Source: Pachyseris speciosa (lineage: Eukaryota; Cnidaria; Anthozoa; Scleractinia; Pachyseridae). Taken from it: a stretch of DNA of 64,000 bases. The DNA is taken from NCBI GenBank assembly GCA_016490735.1, contig JAEMWC010000285.1:690001-754000 (forward strand). The letters run 5' to 3'. A program made the position numbers and the translations under genes. Within the stretch, counting starts at the first letter, position 1. Every line of letters begins with the position of its first letter. Below the pieces are notes generated by a model. It did no database searches. It was not told the origin of the DNA and saw only the letters and a list, made by a program, of their open reading frames with translations. Of this stretch, positions 34,566-45,449 are shown piece by piece.

Positions 34566-34798
34566 TTCTTTTACGTCCCACAGAATCAGAGAATTATGAA
34601 GAGTTGTGAGACGGGGCCTACGGTTTATCGTCCTTATCCGAGAAGACTAGAAAGTCTAACCGTTTGTAGATGTCATTACAAAGGCAGCACTTTCTCCTCA
34701 ATTATTTAAAGACCCTGAGTGTTGGTCCGGCCGGGGTTTGAACCCGCGACCTCCCGCACGGTAGTCCGGTGCTCTACCACTGAGCTAATCGGTCGGCG
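34566..34798 (-). repeat. tRNA-derived SINE, copy 2
   Basis: Same family and orientation as the copy at 25161-25380: TTTTACGTCCCACAGAATCA at the left border, a shared body, and a tRNA-like head at the right (box A TTAGCTCAGTGG and box B GGTTCAAACCC on the - strand). It keeps a ~14-bp segment missing from copy 1. Confidence 0.8.
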
Positions 34799-34908
34799 GT
34801 AAAAAATTAAAAAATAAAATTACAATAAAATGATTTCCATACCTCACGGTTTTACCTGGAAATAATAAATATAAATGTAAATATAGATATATTAAGTGTA
34901 CTATACAT

Positions 34909-35397
34909 TTAAGAATTTAGCAGCCTTGCGGCTCTTGCTATAAAAGAGTTTTCATGTCTTTGGGTTCCAGACCTTGGTATGACTACTGGACCAGGTTTGG
35001 ATCGTAGATTGTAATTGTGACTTATGCTTGGCTTTGAGAAGAATACTTGATTGGGATGATTGATGTCTTCTATCGTTCTTTCCAATTCACGTTTTGTTGC
35101 TTCCATTCGTCTCTGCTCCAACGCTGGGAGAGATGTTCTCGATGTACCTATTACATCCAGACACCTGTTTTGTATGGACTGTAGGTCGTCTGCCAAATAC
35201 TGTGGTAGACCACCCCAGACTTGTGACGCATATTCAAGGAGTGGGCGGATTTTGGTACAATAAACTATAATGCCAACCTCCGTAGGCAACCTTGCTTTCC
35301 TACATTTACGTAGATGATATAATCTCTTGCAAGCTTTCTTTATTATTTGTTCGACATGGTAGTTCCAACGTAGGTTATTTTGTTTTGTTATTTTGTT
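34909..35397 (-). pseudogene. 3' end of a CR1-like LINE reverse transcriptase ORF, 5'-truncated
   Basis: The open frame runs from about 35397 (NNLRWNYHVEQIIKKACKRL, no ATG needed) to a stop at 34909. It contains IRPLLEYASQVWGGLP and the SIQNRCLDVIG segment, the thumb/C-terminal part found in CR1/Rex-type LINE proteins. The catalytic reverse transcriptase core is absent, as expected for a copy truncated during insertion. The AT-rich DNA at 34800-34908 would be its 3' UTR and adjoins the SINE head. Confidence 0.8.
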
Positions 35398-35689
35398 AAG
35401 TTTCGAATATTAGTTCGGCAGGGAGGTATGTAAATTGATCCATGCGTTATACCACCAGGCCCCTTTGTAGCTCACTGCGCAGCTTGAAACGCTGTCATCA
35501 TTATCTCAATCTTTGGTGCTGAACTGCATATTACTGGAAAAAGGAGAAAGAGACATGTAGTAATCAAATATAGCGTTACTGACCTAGGAATCGAGATTAA
35601 ATCCTTACTACACTCACGCTATGTCGGAAGGGTGCATTTTTGGCCAATAAATGTTGATAATGTGCTCAAGACTAAAATTGATTATTAAC
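35398..35689. other. No gene recognised
   Basis: Short spacer upstream (in sense) of the truncated LINE. Nothing recognisable. Confidence 0.4.
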
Positions 35690-35970
35690 AAAAGGGCACA
35701 ATTAGCCTAATCTCGGCCTGCAAAAATACAGTAGTGCATCCTAATGTAGCACTAAACAAAAGAAAAGGGAGAACTCTGTCCTTCTTGACATATCAATATA
35801 TATCCCTTTAAAAATGCAAAATTGCCTATATTTGCTGCTTTTGCCCTCGATAACAATGTACTACTTGTTTAAAACAAATACAAAAAAAGAAAAAAAAAAA
35901 AAGAAAAAGAGAAAAGAACAAAATTAGGAAGATGCCACCACTAAGAGTCGAACCCTGGTTATGTGCATCA
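35690..35970 (-). repeat. Dispersed repeat with box-B-like end, copy A
   Basis: Matches 44100-44415 in order: GCCTAA-CTCGG-CTGCA, then CTAAACAAAAGAA-AG-GAGAA-TCTGTC-TTCTT, then CCCTTTAAAA, an A/G-rich run and TGCCAC. The end near 35948 (GGGTTCGACTC on -) resembles box B of a tRNA-headed SINE. Confidence 0.5.
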
Positions 35971-36428
35971 GAGGCGGTGACAATGTTATTCAAAAATGAC
36001 GCTTAGCGAATGGTTTAAGATTCGAGATGTGATTATGGAAACCTCCGAAATGAGTCTTCGAAGCATCTTTTGCAGAAAAAAATGAAAGAAAAACGAAAGT
36101 GAGGTTTGAAAACATTTTTCCAAAATTACCGACCTTCCGCGCAATCGTGAACGGACGGTCACTCAAGGTTATGTTCGCGACACGTGAAGATTTGTTGGGC
36201 GCGGTGATGGCCCGTTTGAACCACAGAAGCAGGATAGCCATGTTAAAAAGAAAAAACAGGCACATTTCCTCTGATTTTTGGGGGGAAACCAGAGTCATCA
36301 CTACATAGGCGTCGAAGTGTAAGAAATTGAGAATATGGAATGGAAATTTTGACATCAGATGGGATGTGAAGATGAATACAACAAATACTCACATTTTACC
36401 CTCATAATAACCCAGTAAAACCATCGTT
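35971..36428. other. No supported gene; one ORF with two hydrophobic stretches
   Basis: A 121-codon minus-strand ORF (35990-36355) contains two short hydrophobic stretches but matches no family I recognise. It overlaps another ORF on + and is more likely chance than a gene. Confidence 0.35.
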
Positions 36429-36976
36429 CTTAATAACGTCAAAATAGTGCAAAATGATCCCGAAACTGCTAGAATCTTTTCCCAACAACCACTGATTTCA
36501 TTCAAACGTAACAGAAATGTAGGCAACTTTCTAGTCAGAAGCGTATTCAAAACAACTGAGCAACCTGGCACCTTTAAATGCGAGCGCTCGCGATGCAAAA
36601 CTTGTCCTTTCTTTCAAAACGCTGCCTAAGCGATCTGTTAAGATCACTGATCGATTTAAGTGTACCTCCGCAAGTGCTCTCTGTTGCATAACCTGCACAT
36701 TATGCAAATAGTTATACATCGGCGAAACAGGAAGACGACTAGGTGACCGATTCCGAGAACACATACGTGGTGTTGACAAAGATGGCATTGATGCATCCAA
36801 ACCAGTCGCCCGGCATTTTAATCTCCCTAGCCATTCCAAGCAAAACATGTCGATCTCCAGCCTTTCCCTACATCAAGGTACCACTGGAAAGCCGTAAAAC
36901 TCTGGAGTAAAAATTCATCTTTGAAATCTGCACCCTTAATCCCCACGATATCAAGGAAAGATTTTCATCCAATTAA
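36429..36976 (+). pseudogene. Penelope-like element: linker and GIY-YIG endonuclease, broken
   Basis: The first part reads NDPETARIFSQQPLISFKRN and ...FKCERSRCKTCPFF, the linker that precedes the nuclease in Penelope-like retroelements. After a frameshift near 36620 it continues as ITDRFKCTSASALCCITCTL, a stop at 36691-36693, then LYIGETGRRLGDRFREHI and SKPVARHFNLPSHS, the GIY-YIG endonuclease signature. After another frame change it ends NPHDIKERFSSN and a stop. These elements insert with the help of this nuclease. The reverse transcriptase part is missing and the stops make the copy dead. A hairpin motif follows at 37072. Confidence 0.85.
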
Positions 36977-37071
36977 TTTATTCCTGTTTTTCACGTTACC
37001 GTGTTACCACCAATAGTGTAGCTCCATCTTCTGTATATCAACCATACACAACCTACCATCCTCGATTCGCT

Positions 37072-37105
37072 CTGACGAAGTGTTAACGCTCGATCGAAAC
37101 GTCAG
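37072..37105 (+). other. CTGACGA-stem-GAAAC hairpin motif downstream of the Penelope pseudogene
   Basis: CTGACGA and GAAACGTCAG frame an imperfect stem (AGTG/CGCT) with a TTAA loop; the outer CTGACG and CGTCAG are exact complements. Its place about 95 bp after the GIY-YIG ORF supports a Penelope 3' end. Confidence 0.55.
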
Positions 37106-37156
37106 CTCTTTAAATCTCTAATGACGTAGTACCATGGTTTCTTTAGAAACTAAACC

Positions 37157-37920
37157 TCTTTAGTCAGTCAATTAGTCAGTCAGTCATCCATCCAAACAGC
37201 CATTAATATTTTGTCATTTAATCAGAGTCATTTAGCCAGTCTGTCTTTAGATCAGTGTGAGTGCAGGCTTTATTTCACTAGCGAATCACTCGTCAGTTTA
37301 GTTCAGTCAGTCAGGCCGTCAGTCACTACTCACTCGCTCATCCAGCGAACCAGTGATTACCGACTCTGATTAAATGACACAGTTTGTCATTTAATCAGAG
37401 CCAGTTAGTCAGTCTGTCTTTCAATCTGTGAATCCTTTTGACAAAGATTCATTCATTCATTCATTCATTCGTTCGTTCGTTCGTTCGTTCATTCGTTCGT
37501 TCGTTCGTTCAGTCAGTCAGTCTGTCTGTCAGTCAGTCAGTCAGTCAACTAGCTTGTTAGTTAGTAATACATTCGAAAAGCGAATTACTCACCCAGTTAG
37601 TCGGTTGGTCCAATCATTCAACCTACCAGTTCGTTAGTGACTCAGCCGGTCCGTCGGTGGTCCAGTTAGTGGTTCAGTCTAGAAGTCAGTTTTTCGTTCC
37701 GTCAGCCAGTCAGTTATTCAGTAAGTCAGCCAGACAGTCAGTCACTCAGTCAGACAGTCAGGCAGGTATGCATACAGACAGGCAGACATACAGACAGACA
37801 GACAGTTAGTCTGTCAATCAGTCAGACAGTCAGGCAGGCACGCATGCAGGCAGACAGACAGTAAGGCAGTTAGTCTCATTTATACGACCAGTCAGTGTTT
37901 CACTGGCTCGGTAGTCAGTT
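37157..37920. repeat. Field of degenerate tetranucleotide repeats (TCAG, ATTC, GTTC, CAGA)
   Basis: Over ~760 bp the sequence is built from TCAG-related 4-mers, with purer blocks of ATTC then GTTC at 37447-37510, TCAG/TCTG at 37511-37545 and CAGA at 37770-37803. A perfect hairpin (CTCTGATTAAATGACA and complement) lies at about 37366-37402. No gene. Confidence 0.85.
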
Positions 37921-38000
37921 AATGAGCTATACCAATGCTTCTCGTCTCTCTAACTGTAATAAATCACCAATATTTAATATTAATTTATAGACGTTCATAC

Positions 38001-38575
38001 TTTGTTGTCCGCTTCGTATGCTTATCTGCCATAGAGTCGCCAGCTGTCCCGCTATATCCTCCTATCAAAATCCGGTATTTATCAGCATCGTCTGTCACCT
38101 TAAAGTCTGTGTACTCAGCATACGTGATGTTGCCTTCAAAGTCCTCCAGATCAACTCTCATCGTGACACTGTATGCGGCTGTCAAACGGTGAAGATTGTC
38201 GTTTCCAAGCCAGAGCTCTCCGTTCAGATTTCCAAATCCCTTTTTGTAGGACGCCCAATCAAGGAAGAAATCCACAGAACCGTCCAAGCGCCTCTGAAAT
38301 ACTGTCCAACCTACCCCGTCCGTGCTCATGTCACACAGCACTTGCATTGGCTCGACGCCATCTGGGTTGACGGTGTACACGCCACTGGATATAAAACCAT
38401 CTTGGCGAAGCTGAAGACAGCTCAGTTTTGCCTCTGTATTTATGATGTCTCGTCACTTACTGCATGGTTTGCCAACATAGCCTACTTTACACTGGCTTTG
38501 TACGGTGTCGTCCTGATAGCTGGGAATGCAGACTTCGTTTTTACCACAAGGAGAACTGTTCTTCTCACAGGCGCG
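38001..38575 (-). pseudogene. EGF plus fibrinogen C-terminal domain fragment of a secreted lectin-like gene, truncated at both ends
   Basis: EGF part (38461-38575, after a TTTTAATAG acceptor): six cysteines in CEKNSSPCGKNEVC...CKVGYVGKPC. Fibrinogen part (38001-38433): CLQLRQDGFISSGVYTVNPD, then CDMSTDGVGWTVFQRRLDGS, FGNLNGELWLGNDNLHRLT and ILIGGYSGTAGDSMAD. It may stop at a GTATGA donor (38000), because the C-terminal third (calcium-site DxD, the WWxxxC region) is not found downstream, where a repeat field begins. The two parts are separated by only 27 bp (GTAAGT...ATACAG) that contains an in-frame TGA. No signal peptide or PAN exon is seen upstream. It could be a real but partly missing gene; I favour a broken copy. 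Confidence 0.7.
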
Positions 38576-39898
38576 CTATTAAAACAACCACAACTTGTTG
38601 ACCTAAGAGACCTAGTGATATGGATTTATTGCGTATCGTCACATTTTCAGTGAAAGTACCATGTATACCAATTTACGGGCTCTTAGCAGATTAAAATATT
38701 TTATAAACTATTTTGATGATGGCAATGGAGATGGCGCCATTTTAAAGAGGCATTTGCCGAAAAGGTCGCGACAACAAGTCGATGAATAAGTTCTTCTTGC
38801 TCGGAAATCAGTCGTTAAGGTTACCGTGTACGTTCAGGGTATAAAATTTTCTATTTTTATTTTTCTCCATAAAAATGAACTTTTTGCTGTGATCTTTCAA
38901 GCAAAAAGAACCCAATTCAAAACGAGTGAATAGTCGCCGAGAGATTGGGAAAAACCTATATGCACCGGATGTAAACATGGACAATATGTTAATGCGAATG
39001 CAGCCAACCGGAGCGATTTGCGCGGGAAATATTGCACGCGTAAAGTTGCTTTGCTTCATGAAGGTTGTGCGCTTTTAGTTTTTCGGCTATGACGATGGGT
39101 CAGGTAAACTTAGTCAAAGCCGGAGAATATGTAACAAAATGATAAAACCAGTGAACCGTTTGTAGCATGAGAGTTTGCGTGCAGATAAAATTACGCGGAA
39201 AATTTCCACAGTAGGTGACCGGAAGAAAAGTTAGCGTAAATTGATTGGCCGATCGTCGATAGAGGTGTTTGCGGGCGGTGTTTGTTTGTGTAGTGAAGAT
39301 TTTTTTAAGCGCTGTTTTCGCAAAGTTTATTTTTGTCTTGAAGAGGACACTTTCAAGAGTTACAACTCAAGGGCGATTTGTTCGATTTCGATCAAACTTG
39401 GACAGTCGCTAGAATAACTTATCTTCAACAAAAACGTGTTGGGGAATTAGATCATTCAAAACCGTTTTTCGCTGAGAGCCATTTCCGTGCGCCCGCTCCG
39501 TCTCTTTTTCTAGCGAATTTGAAAATGCTCTGTAACTTTTGAACACAGTCGAATAAAGGAAAACCCTAACACGTTTTTTTAGCGTCTGGTTTCCAGACTT
39601 GGAGAAAAATTTCAATTTCCCTAAATACGAAAATCACATTTAGTTGTAGCTTTCAAAAGTTAATTTACACCTTCGAGTTTAAACTCGTTCAGTAATTCAC
39701 TTTCTCACAAAATTAATGAAATATTCAAATAGCTAGTTCAATTAGCTTTAATTTGATATACGGTTTATGGTATCTGGGATGTAATCGGGAGCCGCTACAA
39801 CACTTAGATTAGAGACACCCCTGAAGGTACATGGTAACCTTAAATTCGACGTCTAAAACGAAGTCGTGCTGGAGTCGTGCGACAGTCGAGCCAGCTTA

Positions 39899-39931
<33 letters not shown>

Positions 39932-41346
39932 TAGTCAACGATTTGAATTTTGAGGAAGAATCTTGGTATTGAACTTTTCCATGGGATGACTCAGCTAAAC
40001 TGTCCGATCGCATAACGCTGTGGGAAAGACGCCTTACCATTTAAAGAAAGAAACCAAGTGAATTTTCTTAATTAAAAATTTGAACAAAAGGCAGGTTAAG
40101 TTATTTCCAACTAAGACAAGACTGTCATCAACTGGTTTGTACGCTAATAAAGATATCAAAAGTGTAAACCTCACCAAAATATGTGCAGAAATATTTATCA
40201 GTTAACTAACTGTATAAAAGAGTCGACCGCTATTTTCAACCGGCTGATGGTGTGAATTTTTTATCGTCTTCCATGTTGCATTATTTATGACGACACATGA
40301 CAAGAGGCGATGACAAGAGGGCCCATCCTGTGATAGCGTTTGTCAGTAACAGAACCATTTAAGGGACTCTTCTTTAACTAATATTTACACTTAACAAATC
40401 AGTCAATTTGATTGGATAAGAGTAGTTTATCTTAATCCAAAATTGTATTCCTGATGAGCAGCTATCATTTTAATTTATTTCCCGTGACCAGGCATATCAC
40501 AGCCGGGACTCGTCCACACTAATCCCGATAAGCGAGACAACAGCGTTTCGTCCGAAAAAGGGATAAACGTTTTTCTTCCACTATATCGCAGACACGTTGA
40601 AATGCACAGTTCGACTGACTAGAGATCACATGGCTATTGTGACTTCAGCATTTTCAAAAAGTTCCGTTTGCAAAATCTGCAATGAAACACCTAGTCAGAG
40701 TTTTCGAATTACTCCGGCTGGGGAGAATTTTTCAAAAAGCTTTCTTTTCGGTGACCGAAAATTTTTTAAAATGCTACTGTTGCTTTAAGATTATCGAAAT
40801 ATGGAATTAGCGAGATGAAGAAAAACGGCCGCATTCGCTGGCTGTTCGACGGTTCGGAAGGCATAATCTCAATAACAGTTTCGGTGTGGATCATGAGTCG
40901 TTATTTGCGTTGTGATTTATATGATTTCCGCCACCTGTTGGAGAAGACACAAGAGACAGGAGCGATGAAGACGTTTTTTTTTCAATCTACTATTCGAAAT
41001 TTCGCCCCACAAACTGACTGCCTCTAGTCCTGGTTCGACACAGCTGAAATGCAAAGAATACAAACGCTCGCAAAACAGGATGCCGTGAAACAACAACCAA
41101 ATAGACAGAAATTGTGTAAATTAATATTGGTCACATAACTATCGAGATCTGCACACCCACAAACGCTTACCGTGATTGTTATCTCGTTGTCAAAACTATT
41201 TATCTGAGTGGAGCGGAGCGAAAATTCGGATTGATCGTTTGCTACCCTCTTCTGGAATAAAAGTTACCGACGAGGAGGATTGATTCTCGGGAAGAAAAAT
41301 GTTCGATATCTACGAGTCCCACAAATTCATCCAACAAGGGACGGCA
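38576..41346. other. No gene recognised
   Basis: AT-rich DNA upstream of the lectin fragment. One 54-bp dispersed repeat (39931-39984) is listed separately; otherwise only short ORFs. Confidence 0.45.
39931..39984 (+). repeat. 54-bp dispersed repeat, copy 1
   Basis: Begins TTAGTCAACGATTTGAATTT and ends CCATGG. It is the same length as and 52/54 identical to 63947-64000 at the window edge. Confidence 0.85.
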
Positions 41347-41504
41347 AGCCCGCCGGGCACAAAGGCGCGGTAAAAAGACAAGTTACTCAGGCAATATCCC
41401 CAAGAGCTATAAACTACAACAGCTAATGCAATAATGAACGTACAAAGCGTGACAATTACCCGGACAAGGCCCACAATCCCGCCGGGCGTAAAGGCGCGGG
41501 AAAA
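41347..41504 (+). repeat. Pair of CCCGCCGGGC..AAAGGCGCGG words about 127 bp apart
   Basis: GCCCGCCGGGCACAAAGGCG near 41349 recurs as TCCCGCCGGGCGTAAAGGCG near 41478, each followed by CGG and an A-rich run. A GC-rich island in AT-rich DNA, probably part of a dispersed repeat. Confidence 0.5.
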
Positions 41505-41636
41505 GCCGAAAAAAAGAAAAGAAAGCGGCTAAAGTAAAGACCTGCTGAAAAGGTCAAGAAAAACTGATGGGTGACCGCCAAGGACAGAAGTAAAAGGCGG
41601 ACTAAAGACGCGGCTTACCCCAGGTTAATGAAAAAT

Positions 41637-41935
41637 GAGAAGGGTTGGCGTAGTGGTGAGAGCGCTCGCCTTCCACCAATGTGGCCCGGGTTCGATTCCC
41701 GGACTCGGTGTCATAAGTGGGCTGAGTTTGTTGGTTCTCCACTCTGCTCCGAGAGGTTTTTCTCCGGGTACTCCGGTTTTCCCCTCTCGCCAAAAAACAA
41801 CATTTGATTTGATTTCATTTGATCTGAGTTGAGTTGATTTAATTTGACTTTATTTGTTTCTGTATTTGCTCGGCCCCACTAGCTAACGGCCCCACTAACT
41901 AAAGGTTATTATTATTATTTATTATTATTATTAAG
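41637..41935 (+). repeat. tRNA-derived SINE with (ATT)n tail
   Basis: The head (41643-41712) has box A TGGCGTAGTGGTGAGAG and box B GGTTCGATTCC. The body contains CTCCACTCTGCTCCGAGAGG and TTTCTCCGGGTACTCCGG, then GATTTGATTT-type repeats. The element ends in TTATTATTATT. I know this layout as a very abundant cnidarian SINE. Confidence 0.85.
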
Positions 41936-44099
41936 TCCCTGGGAGGGTCACCGTAAGGAAAAATGGAAAATAAAGCAAAGACAGTAAAACTTACACAAAT
42001 GTCCTTGATCTTCGACGTAGAGTGTTACCATGATGAGGAGAACAGCGACCAAAACGGCTTACATATGCCCGCGTCAGGTAAGTAATAATTACCCGCTTAG
42101 GGACACGGCAGTTTAAAATGCGACACATTTCCACTGTTCGTGTGGGACTGTTTTTGTTGTCCAGGTCATGCTACAGTAAGTTATTACCAATTTCATCTAA
42201 AATACAAGGGGATAACTAGAAAACGTCGGCCCGACTTTTTTATGTTGGCATCCATTTCCATCGTGGCCAAGCATAATCAAATACATTTAAGGTGGTAGAC
42301 CTGACTTTAAAGGGCCCATTTTGAAATGCCGTAGACATTTCTCAAAATTAAAACACTGGACTGAAATAAAAACAAGACAGGCTAAGACAACAAAAAGTAA
42401 ACTTAAAAAAAGTGATGTATGAGGTGACAATTTTCACACCTCAGGTTGCAAACCCCATTTGAATTGTGGGCTCAAGAATAAGACTTGTGCAATTTAAAGC
42501 TTTAGCTTTTAAGATACTTTTAATTATTACCAACCAGAAAAGGAAAAAAATCTGTGCGAACACAGAATGAAACTGTTTCTTTTGCGAGTTTTTCCCTGTT
42601 GCCCTTTAATATGACTTGTATTGTTCTAGTATATTTTCAGAATTGTACCATGTTTAATTTAATACAGTTCGTTTATTATGTTCCAGATCAACTACCAAAA
42701 ATATAAGTTGAATGGCGTGTGTGTAAATCAAGGTGAGTTTACACACCATTTATTAGGCGTTAATAAACCAAAAAAGCCTGATGTTTGCGTCCTGTTTCAG
42801 CCCAGTCATAAGACGCTGATTAATTTTATAATGGCATTACTGAGCAACTTTCTGTGCTTGATTATACTGACTGCGTAAGGATCGCGAGACACAAATTCCC
42901 TACCCTATTCGATTGCATAAATTCAATAATATTATAAAGTCTCCCTACCGACAAATAAAAGTTACTCTTAATTTTCATTTTTCAAAATGGGCAGGGGTTT
43001 GTATGAGCCCTTATATCGAAACCGAACCCTACTGACGTTTCTCAAACTGGCAACCATATTTTATTTTAGAGTTTCATCCTGCACTGTCAAGGAAATACAA
43101 TTTACTGAGAAGGTTGAAAAGATTGTGGCTGGAGAGGTAACACTTTTATTTCACAGAATAGTATTTTTAAGGTAGCTAGCCTGAGTATTTTTGCTGTTCA
43201 TCCATCCATGTTCAATGAGCTATCGCTTACTAGTGCACAGGTCTCCTCAAAAGGTACGTTAAAATACGTGGGTGAGCACCCCCCAAAAACTTAAGTGAGC
43301 CACCTAAAAGTATTTCGAGAAGCCGTTTTCAGTAAGAAACACTAAAATACACTGTCATTTAGTGATTTTAATGAATGACAAAAATTCAAAAGTATTAACT
43401 CTTCCGCTCCCCAAAATGCCGAGTAACGCTTTTGTCACAAAAGTACCTAAATGATTCCCGCCGGTCGTCAAAACAGCGGAACTTGGCTAGCTAAGGTTTT
43501 GAAGGACATTCATAAATGTGGTTAGTTGTGTGCTTAGCTGTCTAAGAATCAATGTCTTATAATAATAAATAAATAAAGAAATAAATAAACAGAGTCCATG
43601 TAATGGATATTGAAACGATTGTTTTTATGGGGGTCTTCCCAAACGGACGTTGGTTACAGTGCTGGTGGGAATCAGGGTGGTAAGTCCCTCTAAATTACTC
43701 TTGTTAACGTTAGCCTCTTCTCATCGCTATCGTAAACTGACCATTCACTGTCCAGACGACATTTCCACTGCGTCAGAAGAAGCGTCAGAAGAAAAAGAAG
43801 GAGGAGGGATGGTCACTAAGTGAAATTTTCAGTTGATCAGACTGTTGACGATCAGCTCAGAAGAAACTGAAAAGGATGGAAAAAATGGCCCTGCAGGGTC
43901 ATAAACACTACGGAATCAATCGTGACCGTAAATACATCGATCCGCAGGGAAGCCCTGACGCCGTTACCATTTATAATGGTGAGAAACCACGAAAAAATAT
44001 GACGCGGCGGCTGAAAGTTGTCTACATTGCCATTCACCTTTCGTCGTTGGGCATAAGCCGTTACTAGACTCTGCGAGCCCTAAGGCTGAGAATAAACAA
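41936..44099. other. No gene recognised
   Basis: About 2.1 kb of AT-rich spacer. Only short ORFs; no repeat ends could be assigned. Confidence 0.45.
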
Positions 44100-44417
44100 G
44101 AGGCTATAATCAGCCTAAACTCGGGCTTGCATAAAATAGTATTGTATCCCTAATTTAACGCTAAACAAAAGAATAGAGAGAAGTCTGTCTTTCTTACATC
44201 GGACGCATTGCGCTTCGTTTGTGTTGGAGTCTATTTCTTTGCAGTGTGTATCCGTAGACCCCTATCAGATCAACATATAACCCTTTAAAATTACAAATTG
44301 CTTTACAGCTCAACCATTGAGAACAATAATAATAACACTTGTAAAAAATATTTATAAAAGAAGAAGAAAAAGAGAGACGAAAAAAAAAAAAACCCACAAT
44401 AGGTGCCACTAGAAGAA
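44100..44417 (-). repeat. Dispersed repeat, copy B, cut by the satellite
   Basis: Parallels 35690-35970 over most of its length (see that entry). Near TGCCACTAGAAGAA the similarity ends and the 12-bp satellite begins, so the satellite replaces the box-B-like end of this copy. Confidence 0.45.
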
Positions 44418-45394
44418 GATTCCCGTTAAGATTCCCGCCAAGATTCCCGCCAAGGACGGCCGGGAATCTTGCCGGGAATCTTGCCGAGTATCTTACCGGG
44501 AATCTTGCCGGCAATCTTGCCGGGAATATTGGTGAGAAACTTGGCGGGAATCTTAACGGTAATCTTACCGGGAATCTTGCCGGGAATCTTGCCGAGAATC
44601 TTGCCGGGAATCTTGGTGAGAAACTTGGCGGGAATCTTAACAAGAATCTTACCGGGAATCTTGGCGGGAATCTTACCGGGAATCTTGCCGGGAATCTTGC
44701 CGAGAATCTTGCCGGGAATCTTGGTGAGAAACTTGGCGGGAATCTTAACAAGAATCTTACCGGGAATCTTGGCGGGAATCTTACCGGGAATCTTGCCGGG
44801 AATCTTGGCGGGAATCTTGGCGGGAATCTTGCCGGTAATCTTGCCGGGAATCTTGGCGGGAATCATGGCGGGAATCTTGGCGGGAATCTTAACGGGGAAT
44901 CTTGCCGGGAATCTTGGCGGGAGTCTTGGCGGGAGTTTTTGGGGGTGTCTTGGAGGAAATCTTGGCGGGAATCTTGGCGGGAATCTTGCCGCTAGCCTTC
45001 CCGGGAGCCTTGGCGGGAATTCTTGCGGGAATCTTAGCGGGAATATTGGCGGGAGTCTTGGCGGGAGTTTTGCGGGGAATCTCGCCGGGAATCTCGCCGG
45101 TAAACTTGCCGGGATTATTGCCGGGAATCTTTCCGGGAATCTTGCTGGGAGTCTTGCTGGGAATCTTGGGAGGAAGTCTTGGCGGGAATGTTTGCGGGAG
45201 TCTTGCCCGGAATCTCGCCGGGAATATTGGCGGGAATCTTGCCGGGAATCTTACCGGGAGTATTGCTGGGAATCTTGGAGGGAATCTTGGCGGGAATCTT
45301 GGCAGGAATGTTGGCGGAAATGTTGGCCGAAATTTTGGCGGGAGTCTTGGCGGAAGTCTTGCCGAGAGTGTTGCCGGGAATCTTGGCGGGAATC

Positions 45395-45395
<1 letters not shown>

Positions 45396-45449
<54 letters not shown>

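Noticed and set aside
35990..36355. 121-codon membrane-protein-like ORF on -
   Set aside because: No recognisable family, overlapped by an equally good + ORF, and surrounded by repeat debris.
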